Below are positions 8,977 through 15,623 of a stretch of 44,854 nucleotides of DNA, one piece after another. Under the pieces are notes generated by a model. That model was not told the origin of the DNA, ran no database searches, and worked only from the letters and a program-made list of their open reading frames with translations. The position numbers and the translations under genes were made by a program. This stretch comes from Flammeovirgaceae bacterium (GTDB lineage Bacteria > Bacteroidota > Bacteroidia > Cytophagales > Cyclobacteriaceae), in the NCBI GenBank assembly GCA_012032815.1, contig JAAUQD010000010.1, positions 1 through 44,854 of the forward strand, read 5' to 3'. Each line of letters starts with the position of its first letter. Positions within the stretch are counted from its first letter, which is position 1.

Positions 8977-9032
8977 TTGTATACTAATAAGTACTAATGG
9001 TACAAATATAGTAAAATAACCTAATATTAGTA
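8977..9032 (-). promoter_or_regulatory. Promoter and candidate TetR operator of the export operon
   Basis: On the minus strand a TATATTTG at 9010-9003 matches the Bacteroidota -7 element TAnnTTTG, about 28 bases before the tetR ATG. Around it lie two direct TACTAAT copies (8982-8988, 8992-8998), one inverted copy (ATTAGTA, 9026-9032), a perfect ten-base palindrome CTAATATTAG (9021-9030), and an outer TTGTA/TACAA inverted pair (8977-8981, 9001-9005). Repressor bound here would cover the promoter. The match to TetR is by position only. Confidence 0.5.
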
Positions 9033-9367
9033 ACATCATGAACAATTGGATATCTACCCCTCCGGGCTTTTCGCCAGTGTTTGATAAACGTCTTAGGAAT
9101 TTTTTCAGAGATTACGATTGGGTAATTAAAAACCCATATAAGTGTGATTTATATGGGCTTTACAATTTTAATTCAGCGCATAGAAGTACACAAATAGCTT
9201 TCATAGTTAATTTAGGTTGGTTTAGTTAAATATACCCCATATAAATAGGGCTGTCCAAACCAATTAATATAATCCTAATATGCAATCATTCTATGAAGCA
9301 ATCAGAGCATGTTCATTCTGATTTTTTGAAAATCTGATAATTGAGTGGGTGTGAATGGCATTTAAGT
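9033..9367. other. Intergenic region with hairpins, no convincing gene
   Basis: This stretch between the divergently placed tetR operon and the DoxX-like gene holds no ORF with family-like features; the 63-codon ORF at 9038-9229 has none. It is AT-rich and contains a strong hairpin at 9133-9157 and a second nested structure: TTGGTTT at 9217-9223 pairs with AAACCAA at 9255-9261, enclosing CCC...GGG. The word CCCATATAA occurs three times (9133 plus strand, 9157-9149 minus strand, 9236 plus strand). Confidence 0.4.
9133..9157. repeat. Nine-base-pair inverted repeat (hairpin)
   Basis: CCCATATAA at 9133-9141 pairs perfectly with TTATATGGG at 9149-9157 around a 7-base loop. It lies in a gene-free stretch and is not followed by a T-run on the plus strand long enough to call a terminator with confidence. 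Confidence 0.55.
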
Positions 9368-9727
9368 TTAGCCTACACTAAACAATTTTTTATCATATAT
9401 AAAGGAACCAATCAGCAATACAATGGCAACGGAAGCAGTCATCCATCCATCATCTCCCACTCTCACATGACTTGCTATTGCCGCCAAAAAATCCAGACCA
9501 AGCCCATAGTAGGCCAGATTCTTTAGCATGGCAGACTTCTTGGTCAGAATAGCGACAACTGCCAAAAATTTTGCAATGCCCAGTGGGATAATCAACCAGT
9601 GAGGCATGCTCAACCGCGTAAATATCTCTGCTACCGCATCTGAATTGAAAATGAACATGTACGATTGCATCAGCAACATTAGACTTAGCAGTCCTGTGAA
9701 AATCCAATAGATGACTTTATTCTTCAT
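9368..9727 (-). CDS. DoxX-like family membrane protein
   Basis: A 119-residue protein with four hydrophobic helices (about 5-25, 44-63, 70-90, 96-113) in the DoxX-like arrangement. Typical elements are LSMPHWLIIPLGIAKFLAVVAIL, a proline-containing second helix with the Lys after the first half, and a charged loop before the last helix. DoxX-like proteins of this size are widespread in Bacteroidota, often next to VOC/glyoxalase or stress genes, and their biochemical role is not established. It is transcribed away from the VOC lipoprotein gene, which begins about 130 bases away. The 85-residue ORF in another frame of the same strand (9450-9707) is a shadow. Confidence 0.78.
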   Translation of the reverse strand: MKNKVIYWIFTGLLSLMLLMQSYMFIFNSDAVAEIFTRLSMPHWLIIPLGIAKFLAVVAILTKKSAMLKNLAYYGLGLDFLAAIASHVRVGDDGWMTASVAIVLLIGSFIYDKKLFSVG

Positions 9728-9856
9728 GATTAATTGATTTGATATGTTTTAAACTGTTTTCCTCAAGGAAAGTTTCATTTTTTCATTTGAGAGCAACTAT
9801 GCATGCACTTATAGAAAAAATTTATCCGATTAAACTAAAATTCAGTACTTTGAAAA

Positions 9857-10393
9857 ATGAAAAACGAGATCATAATTCCATTTCTGTTAGTACTTGCTGG
9901 TTGTACGTTTACGACCAGTCAAAACGGTGAAAAGAATGCAGAAACGACAAATCAAAAAAATGAAATCATGAATGACACAACACCAAAAGTTACGGGTATA
10001 GGAGGGATTTTTTTTAAATCAAAAAATCCGGATCAAACAAAAGAATGGTACGGCAAAAACCTTGGCTTATCCATCAGTGAGTACGGATCGTCTTTCGAAT
10101 TCAGAAATGCTAACCGGCCCGATGAAATCAATTATTTGCAATGGAGTACGTTTGATCAGGACACCAAATACTTTGATCCCTCTACTAAAGAATTCATGAT
10201 CAATTACCGAGTGCAAAATATTGAAGGCCTGGTTCGGCAGCTTAAAGCCAATGGGGTCACGGTTGTTGACGAAATAGAGACCTATGACTACGGAAAATTC
10301 GTCCACATTATGGATCCTGATGGAAATAAGATTGAATTATGGGAGCCCGTGGATATTGTTTTTACTAAAATGGGCGGCCCGACTACCAAGTAA
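9857..10393 (+). CDS. VOC (glyoxalase-fold) family protein with lipoprotein signal
   Basis: A 178-residue protein. Residues 1-16 form a lipoprotein signal ending in the lipobox LAGC (Cys16), then a low-complexity linker of about 25 residues, then a VOC domain (about 45-170): GIGGIFFKSKNPDQTKEWYGKNLGL at the start and FVHIMDPDGNKIELWEP at the end, with the Glu of IELWE in a metal-ligand position. VOC relatives in Bacteroidota are usually cytoplasmic and would begin near Met38 (MNDTTPK), which is an alternative start here. If the upstream ATG is used the protein is a membrane-anchored periplasmic VOC protein. The stop is three bases before the mnmE-like repeat. Confidence 0.8.
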   Translation: MKNEIIIPFLLVLAGCTFTTSQNGEKNAETTNQKNEIMNDTTPKVTGIGGIFFKSKNPDQTKEWYGKNLGLSISEYGSSFEFRNANRPDEINYLQWSTFDQDTKYFDPSTKEFMINYRVQNIEGLVRQLKANGVTVVDEIETYDYGKFVHIMDPDGNKIELWEPVDIVFTKMGGPTTK

Positions 10394-10395
10394 GG

Positions 10396-10424
10396 TTACT
10401 TCCCGATACAGAACTTTGAAAAGA
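10396..10424 (-). repeat. Distal direct repeat: second copy of the mnmE 3' end (att-like)
   Basis: Read on the minus strand this encodes FSKFCIGK and a TAA stop, identical in peptide to the mnmE C-terminus. Compared with the true gene end (11637-11665) 26 of 28 aligned bases (10397-10424) match, including TACTTCCCGATACA. Over the final nine codons the three differences are all synonymous third positions (Ser, Phe, stop). Confidence 0.82.
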
Positions 10425-10480
10425 CTTTTTTTTTAATGACTCTTACGAATCTACGGTCCATGACAAATGCTTGAGATCCT

Positions 10481-11077
10481 TTATGATCGGGCAAAAGTCA
10501 TCAATAATCTGTAATCACCATTGTCGGCAGTTTTTAAGGCTTTTAGATATGCAGTCCTGCTATCCTCCTCGTTGCTTATGTTAGCAGCACCCCAACTGAA
10601 AACAGGTGACTTGAATATTTTATCAATAATTATATCGGCCATTAGTCTGCTGTGTCTGCCGTTGCCATTTGAAAAGCAATGAATGCTTACCAGGCGGTGC
10701 TTAAAACGAATTGCTAGTTCTTCGGGGAGGTAGGTGTCATGTTCTGCCCAGAAGATAGCATCATCCAATAGCGCTTTTAATTCTGTAGAAACTCGCCAAT
10801 TGTCTACCCCAATATTTTTATTAGTTTTTCTGAACTCTCCTGCCCAACTCCAAACCTGATTATACATGCGTTTATGGACTTCCCTCACAAAGGTTTCAGA
10901 AAAAATATCTTGTTGTTTGAAGTTCCGCGTTAAGGTCCATTGTATAGCTTGTTCAATATTTTGTTGTTCAAACTCGTCTAACTCACCACGGGTAGCTATA
11001 GTAGGTATAAGCAATCCCTCTTTTTCATCATCTTCTAATGGAGTTTGGCCGTCTACATAGTCTAAATCTAATCCCAT
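10481..11077 (-). CDS. Mobile mystery protein B (Fic/DOC domain protein)
   Basis: A 198-residue Fic-domain protein. The catalytic loop reads HCFSNGNGRHSR (about residues 133-144), matching HxFxxGNGRxxR. It also has a characteristic EEKEG-like start (LEDDEKEGLLIP) and the VREVHKRMYNQVWSWAGEFRKTNKNIGV segment seen in mobile mystery protein B. Fic enzymes transfer AMP or other phosphate-linked groups to target proteins. The histidine and the GNGR anion-binding loop are intact, so activity is plausible. The start overlaps the mobile mystery A stop by 10 bases, so the two are made together. I see no clear self-inhibitory Fic helix motif. The target is unknown. Confidence 0.86.
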   Translation of the reverse strand: MGLDLDYVDGQTPLEDDEKEGLLIPTIATRGELDEFEQQNIEQAIQWTLTRNFKQQDIFSETFVREVHKRMYNQVWSWAGEFRKTNKNIGVDNWRVSTELKALLDDAIFWAEHDTYLPEELAIRFKHRLVSIHCFSNGNGRHSRLMADIIIDKIFKSPVFSWGAANISNEEDSRTAYLKALKTADNGDYRLLMTFARS

Positions 11078-11525
11078 AAAATCTTAGGCCTTTCGTTTAC
11101 AATTTTTGCTGCCCTTTCCTTAATGGCTTTCTCAATCCGCTTTTTAGAATTAGCCTGATCTTCCAGCTTCATCGTGTTGGCTGTACGGTGCACTATTTTG
11201 GTTGCCAGTTTTATAGCATATTTTTTTATCATAGCCTCCAACGATCCATCATTGGGTACAAAGCCATACACGAGCTGCATATCCATTGCTCTTGCTATTT
11301 CTTTCAAAGACTTGATGGTAATTGAACCGTCAGCCTCACGTTTCTCGATATCCTGAATGGCCTGCTTGGAAACAGAAAGTTTGCTTCCCAATTGAAGCAT
11401 GGACATACCAATAGAGGTACGGATAGCCTTAATCCAGCCTGTTGGAGGAACAGCTATCTGCCTAAGGGAGGTAAAACCTAACATTTTACTGTTTAACTGC
11501 TCCAGTTGAAGTTTTTTTTACTCAT
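11068..11525 (-). CDS. Mobile mystery protein A (HTH protein; N-terminus frameshifted)
   Basis: A small DNA-binding protein with an XRE-type helix-turn-helix: GWIKAIRTSIGMSMLQLGSKLSVSKQAIQDIEKREADGSITIKSL, then LVYGFVPNDGSLEAMIKKYA and TANTMKLEDQA, as in mobile mystery protein A. The ORF track begins at 11484. Upstream, ATG 11525 opens MSK, and one more A in an eight-A run (11512-11519) joins it in frame to KKLQLEQLNSKMLGFTSL, which is the usual N-terminus. It likely represses its own promoter and may control the Fic partner, as in toxin-antitoxin pairs. The toxin-antitoxin role is inference. Confidence 0.83.
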
Positions 11526-11554
11526 AACATGAAATTTAGATTGACTTAATAGAT

Positions 11555-11610
11555 CAAAAGTAAAGCTATAACTTGACAATAGCAATTGTAAAGTAAAGTT
11601 ATAACTTGAC
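11555..11610 (-). promoter_or_regulatory. Promoter and repeated operator for the mobile mystery pair
   Basis: Two 21-base direct repeats with one mismatch lie at 11557-11577 and 11590-11610, 33 bases apart. The second contains the perfect palindrome AAGTTATAACTT (11596-11607). On the minus strand TACTTTTG (11562-11555) matches the -7 element TAnnTTTG, with TTG 20 bases upstream. The repeats cover the promoter, as expected for autorepression by the HTH protein. Confidence 0.6.
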
Positions 11611-11636
11611 CAAATTATGATGATCAAAATAAGGAT

Positions 11637-11665
11637 CTACTTCCCGATACAAAACTTGGAAAAGA
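11637..11665 (-). repeat. Proximal direct repeat: 3' end of mnmE (att-like)
   Basis: This is the last part of the mnmE coding sequence (FSKFCIGK, TAG stop). It is the proximal partner of the copy at 10396-10424, in the same orientation, and would be the recombination site used by an incoming element. Confidence 0.8.
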
Positions 11666-13034
11666 TGTTTTCTAAAAGGTCATCAGTGGTAATGGTACCA
11701 GTTATTTCACCCAGGTAGTGCAACGCCTGCCTGATGTCCATCGCTAGTAAATCTCCGGTTACACTTCCGTTTAAACCAATCAATACTCTATCCAGCGATT
11801 CTTTGGTTTGTGATAATTTTTCGAAATGGCGGAGGTTAGTCACCAGCACATCACCTGTCTTTACACTGCTCCATTGAAACATGGAAAGTATCTTTTCTTT
11901 CAGTTCTTCAATGTGTTCATTGTGCTTCGCTGAAATGAAGATAAAATCTTCTTTTCTCAACGTATCGATTAATTCAGCATCAGCTTTATCCAGTTTGTTT
12001 CCAACCTTTATAAACGGAATACCAAGTTCAATCAAATCCTTTGTCTCTTTTTTAATTTCGTCAGCAGTCGTATTGGTCAGATCTACCATATAGATGATCA
12101 GCGAAGCTTTTTTCATCTTTTCTCGGGTACGTTCCACACCCATGGCTTCAATTATATCCTTGGTATCACGAAGTCCTGCTGTATCAATAAATCTAAAATT
12201 GATTCCGCCCAAAACAATTTCATCTTCAATGGAATCGCGCGTGGTGCCCGCAATATCCGAGACAATGGCCTTTTCTTCGTTGAGCAGTACATTCAACAAA
12301 GTGGATTTTCCAGCATTAGGTTTTCCGGCAATCACCGTTGGCACTCCGTTCTTGATCACATTTCCCTGATCAAAGGATTGAATGAGCTTTTGTAAATAGG
12401 ATTGGATTTTTAGAATGAGTGCTTTGAGGTCATCCCGTTTTGCAAATTCCACATCTTCCTCACCAAAGTCCAGTTCCAGTTCAATCAGGGATGCAAAATG
12501 AATAAGTTCTTCGCGTAGCTGGTTAATCTCATTCGAAAATCCACCACGCATCTGGTTTATTGCTACCTGCCGTGCATTATTCGTTTCGGCATTGATCAAA
12601 TCCGCCACCGCCTCGGCCTGAGCCAGATCAAACCGGCCATGAAGAAATGCTCTCTTGGTAAATTCACCGGGTTCGGCCAATCGCGTCCCTTTTTCAATCA
12701 GGAGTTTGATGATTTCCTGAATGATCACCGGTGAACCGTGACACGAAATCTCCACCATATTTTCAGTCGTGAACGATTTGGGTTCTTTGAAAAGTGAAAC
12801 CAGGACTTCATCAATGATCTGTTTCTCATTATTACGTATGGTTCCAAAATGAATAGTGTGCGTATTCTGATCAATTAACTTCTTGCCATAAAATACCTGA
12901 TCTGCTATTTGAATAGCCTCTGTACCTGAAAGCCGGATCACAGCAATGCCGCTGACACCTTCTGCTGTACTTAACGCAACTATCGTATCGTGTGCACTCA
13001 AGATTAAATTCTGAATTTTATTTTTCGCGTACAA
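11637..13034 (-). CDS. mnmE: tRNA-modification GTPase MnmE
   Basis: MnmE works with MnmG to modify the wobble uridine of certain tRNAs. The 465-residue product has the N-terminal folate-binding domain (about 15-130), a helical domain, and an inserted Ras-like G domain (about 228-385) with G1 GKPNAGKS, G2 region AGTTRD, G3 DTAGL and G4 NKLD. It ends in the conserved FCIGK, whose cysteine is catalytically important. The ORF opens at ATG 13034, overlapping mntH by 17 bases. A TTG at 13001 giving MSAHDTIVAL fits other MnmE proteins better, so the start is uncertain. Third gene of the mntR-mntH cluster. Its 3' end is the att-like site described separately. Confidence 0.95.
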   Translation of the reverse strand: MYAKNKIQNLILSAHDTIVALSTAEGVSGIAVIRLSGTEAIQIADQVFYGKKLIDQNTHTIHFGTIRNNEKQIIDEVLVSLFKEPKSFTTENMVEISCHGSPVIIQEIIKLLIEKGTRLAEPGEFTKRAFLHGRFDLAQAEAVADLINAETNNARQVAINQMRGGFSNEINQLREELIHFASLIELELDFGEEDVEFAKRDDLKALILKIQSYLQKLIQSFDQGNVIKNGVPTVIAGKPNAGKSTLLNVLLNEEKAIVSDIAGTTRDSIEDEIVLGGINFRFIDTAGLRDTKDIIEAMGVERTREKMKKASLIIYMVDLTNTTADEIKKETKDLIELGIPFIKVGNKLDKADAELIDTLRKEDFIFISAKHNEHIEELKEKILSMFQWSSVKTGDVLVTNLRHFEKLSQTKESLDRVLIGLNGSVTGDLLAMDIRQALHYLGEITGTITTDDLLENIFSKFCIGK

Positions 13035-14898
13035 TTAACACAGGAATGTTCACCCGGTGTCGAACGGTATCCACGGTGGTTCCAAAAATTAAGTCTTTGA
13101 TGAATGTGTGACCATGCGCTCCCATGACCAGCAGATCGGCATCAAAATCTTTAACGATTTCCGGGATCTTGCGTTTTGGACTTCCATGACCAACCTTCAT
13201 GGTGACCGCATAGTTCTGCTCCTTCAGTTGAGTAACATAATTTTGCAGAGCGGATTTATCTTCTCCTGTTTCAAGGTCGGCAATTTCGCTTCCGTACACC
13301 ATCGCGCCCGCTGATTCCACCACATGGATGAGTCTATACTCCGCATCCCTACCACCTTGTGCTAATGCACTTCGAATGGCCAGGGAGTCGATTGAACTAA
13401 AATCTATACAGATGGCAATCTTTTTATAAACAGGTTTGTCGATACCTTCCAACTGAATAGCTGTACCATGTGGAATTTTAATCTCTTCTTCTTTTTTGCC
13501 AAACATAGGCTTAAAGGTAATATAAGCCAGAAGGAATGCCGCACCTATGCAAATCGGAATAGCGGTAGCATAGATGATCCAGGGCTGATCCGTTGCCGCA
13601 AGCCATCCGTTAATTTCATTGATAACGAGTTGGCCGTTCAGGATGATAATGATTAACGCGATTAACCAGGCTAAAATTTTAACCCATAGTTTAATAGCGA
13701 ATTTTCCCATCTTAATTTTGTCGCTTGTGAAATGAATGAGTGGTATAACGGCAAATCCAAGTTGCAGACTTAATACTACCTGGCTGAAAATTAACAGCGT
13801 TCCTGTTTCGCTCTCGCCATATATAAGAATAACTACGTATGCTGGGATAATGGCGATGATCCGTGTGATTAATCTTCGCAACCAGGGAGCGATCCGTATA
13901 TTAAGATAACCCTCCATCACAATCTGGCCAGCCAGTGTTCCGGTAATGGTTGAACTTTGACCTGCGGCAATTAACGCAACTGCGAACAGGATAGGAGCCA
14001 TGTTGGTGCCCACCAATGGTGCAAGAAATTTGTAGGCATCCTGAATTTCAGAAACTTCATACATCCCTGCTTTAAAAAATGTAGAGGCAGCTAACACCAG
14101 TATTGCTGAATTGACAAAGAAAGCAGCGTTTAGCGCAATAGCTGAATCAATAAAATTATATCGAATGGCTGACAGCAATCCTTTTTCACTGGTATCAATC
14201 CTTCGGGTTTGAACAAGCGATGAATGTAGATAAAGATTATGCGGCATCACGGTAGCTCCAATAATCCCGATAGCGATATAAAGAGCCTGATCATTTGGGA
14301 TAGATGGAATAAATCCTTTTACCAATTCTCCCATATCCGGTTTTGCCCAGAACATTTCAAAACAAAAAGCCACACCGATGATGGCAACAAGAGCAATAAT
14401 AAAAGCCTCAAGTTTTCTAATGCCGTAACTCTGCAGAACCAAAATGAGAAGGGTGTCCATGACCGTCAGTGATACCCCCCAAATTAATGGAAGTCCAAAA
14501 AGAAGTTGCAGACCAATGGCCATTCCCAATACTTCGGCAAGGTCAGTGGCAGCTATGGCTACTTCTGCCAGAATCCACAAACAGAAATTGACAACCGGAT
14601 TATAGGTTGCGCGCGATGCCTGTGCAAGATCAAGTTGACGTACAATACCGAGGCGGGCACTTAAACTTTGCAGTAGGAGTGCCATCAGGTTCGACATCAG
14701 CAGCACCCAGATCAATGTATACCCAAACTGGCTACCACCGGCTATATCGGTAGCCCAGTTGCCGGGATCCATATAACCCACACTCACTAAATAGGCGGGG
14801 CCTAAAAAGGCCAATAGTTTTCTCCAGCCTTTCTTTTTTGAAGGATCTACTGAGGAGTGAACTTCACCTAAAGATTTTCGTTGATTCGGCTGGGACAT
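13018..14898 (-). CDS. mntH: Nramp family metal (Mn/Fe) transporter fused to a UspA domain
   Basis: A 626-residue fusion. Residues about 1-470 are an Nramp/MntH transporter with about eleven helices, the helix-1 motif DPGNW and the helix-6 motif MPHNLYLHSS, both of which bind the metal. A short linker leads to a C-terminal universal stress protein domain (about 490-626) with the ATP-binding signature GAHGHTFIKDLIFGTT. Nramp proteins import Mn2+ or Fe2+ with protons. The Usp domain may tie transport to nucleotide state. The start follows the mntR stop by one base, so the pair is coupled and co-regulated. Ordinary MntH is about 410-440 residues, so the extra 150 or so residues are a true fusion, in frame. 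Confidence 0.92.
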   Translation of the reverse strand: MSQPNQRKSLGEVHSSVDPSKKKGWRKLLAFLGPAYLVSVGYMDPGNWATDIAGGSQFGYTLIWVLLMSNLMALLLQSLSARLGIVRQLDLAQASRATYNPVVNFCLWILAEVAIAATDLAEVLGMAIGLQLLFGLPLIWGVSLTVMDTLLILVLQSYGIRKLEAFIIALVAIIGVAFCFEMFWAKPDMGELVKGFIPSIPNDQALYIAIGIIGATVMPHNLYLHSSLVQTRRIDTSEKGLLSAIRYNFIDSAIALNAAFFVNSAILVLAASTFFKAGMYEVSEIQDAYKFLAPLVGTNMAPILFAVALIAAGQSSTITGTLAGQIVMEGYLNIRIAPWLRRLITRIIAIIPAYVVILIYGESETGTLLIFSQVVLSLQLGFAVIPLIHFTSDKIKMGKFAIKLWVKILAWLIALIIIILNGQLVINEINGWLAATDQPWIIYATAIPICIGAAFLLAYITFKPMFGKKEEEIKIPHGTAIQLEGIDKPVYKKIAICIDFSSIDSLAIRSALAQGGRDAEYRLIHVVESAGAMVYGSEIADLETGEDKSALQNYVTQLKEQNYAVTMKVGHGSPKRKIPEIVKDFDADLLVMGAHGHTFIKDLIFGTTVDTVRHRVNIPVLIVREK

Positions 14899-14899
14899 A

Positions 14900-15559
14900 T
14901 CAACTACTTACTAATATATTTTGTGAAACCTCTTTCGATAAAAAAATACGCTCATTGTTGAGTGATATCTCCATCGACTGATCGTATTTTTCTTTTCCGA
15001 TAACCTGAATCTTTTTTCCTGGAGTTGCCCCGATTTTATTCAGGTAGATGAGCAGGTTGGAGTCAGAATCTTTTACAGCTGCTATGGTACCCTTGTACCC
15101 AGCCTTCTGATCAAACAGTGCGACCTTTGGTTTTAGTTTAATTTTCCCCTTAGCATCGGGGATAGCATCACCATGCGGGTCCGTTTCAGGGAACCCTAAA
15201 AATTCATCCAGTTTTTCTATAAGATGAGGAGACCGAATATGTTCCAGTTGTTCGGCAACGTCATGCACCTGATCCCACCGAAAGCCAAGTTTCTCAACCA
15301 GGAACGTTTCCCACAACCGGTGTTTTCGAATAACAAGAAGGGCACTGGTTTTCCCTTTGCCGGTAATCTTCACACCATAATATTTTTCGTACGTGATTAA
15401 ATTCTTTGCTGAGAGTTTTTTAATCATGTCTGTCACCGAGGCTGCCTTGTTCGACATGGCTTCAGCGATTTCATTTGTCATGACCGACTTCTCTCCACCT
15501 TCGGAAAGGTGGTAAATCGCTTTGAGGTAGTTTTCTTCGGCTAGGCTGGGCATTGTCAT
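14900..15559 (-). CDS. mntR: DtxR/MntR family metal-dependent transcriptional repressor
   Basis: A 219-residue metalloregulator in three parts: winged helix-turn-helix (about 1-65, LAEENYLKAIYHLSEGG, NKAASVTDMIKKLSAKNL), metal-binding dimer domain (about 66-140, HRLWETFLVEKLGF, EQLEHIRSP, DPHGDAIPD), and a C-terminal FeoA-like SH3 domain. With Mn2+ or Fe2+ bound it should repress itself and mntH. Overlapping palindromes lie in its promoter. Two in-frame ATGs exist at 15559 and 15553. Because the -7 element ends about 6 bases from the first, the mRNA may be leaderless or the second ATG used. Mn versus Fe specificity cannot be told from sequence; the Nramp partner favours Mn. Confidence 0.9.
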   Translation of the reverse strand: MTMPSLAEENYLKAIYHLSEGGEKSVMTNEIAEAMSNKAASVTDMIKKLSAKNLITYEKYYGVKITGKGKTSALLVIRKHRLWETFLVEKLGFRWDQVHDVAEQLEHIRSPHLIEKLDEFLGFPETDPHGDAIPDAKGKIKLKPKVALFDQKAGYKGTIAAVKDSDSNLLIYLNKIGATPGKKIQVIGKEKYDQSMEISLNNERIFLSKEVSQNILVSS

Positions 15560-15564
15560 AGGCT

Positions 15565-15604
15565 CAAAGATAAAATTTAGGCATGTCTAAAAAATATTTA
15601 GACA
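15565..15604 (-). promoter_or_regulatory. mntR promoter with overlapping DtxR-type operator palindromes
   Basis: TTTAGGCATGTCTAAA (15576-15591) closely resembles DtxR/MntR operators such as TTTAGGnnnnCCTAAA. A second palindrome overlaps it, TGTCTAAA at 15584-15591 with TTTAGACA at 15597-15604. On the minus strand TATCTTTG (15572-15565) matches TAnnTTTG. The operators sit between the -33 and -7 positions, so metal-loaded repressor would block RNA polymerase. Confidence 0.65.
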
Positions 15605-15623
15605 ATAATTATTTCGAAGAATT

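Larger units (their letters stand above)
10396..11665 (-). mobile_element. Putative integrase-less insertion at the mnmE 3' end carrying mobile mystery A/B
   Basis: The two cistrons of the mobile mystery pair are bracketed by direct repeats of the last codons of mnmE. This is the architecture left by site-specific integration into a gene's 3' end, where the incoming element restores the gene end and pushes the old end to the far side. The mnmE (trmE/thdF) 3' end is a known attachment site, for instance for Salmonella genomic island 1. The element is about 1.24 kb repeat to repeat. It has no integrase, so it is either a decayed island or one mobilised in trans. Confidence 0.68.

Noticed and set aside
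9038-9229. 63-codon ORF in the intergenic gap
   Set aside because: It crosses a strong hairpin and has no recognisable motif, so I treat the stretch as non-coding.
9450-9707. 85-codon ORF on the same strand as the DoxX-like gene
   Set aside because: An out-of-frame shadow of the DoxX-like protein, with no hydrophobic pattern of its own.
10425-10434. T-run after the distal mnmE repeat as a terminator
   Set aside because: No stable GC-containing stem precedes it; only a short AAAAG/CTTTT pairing.
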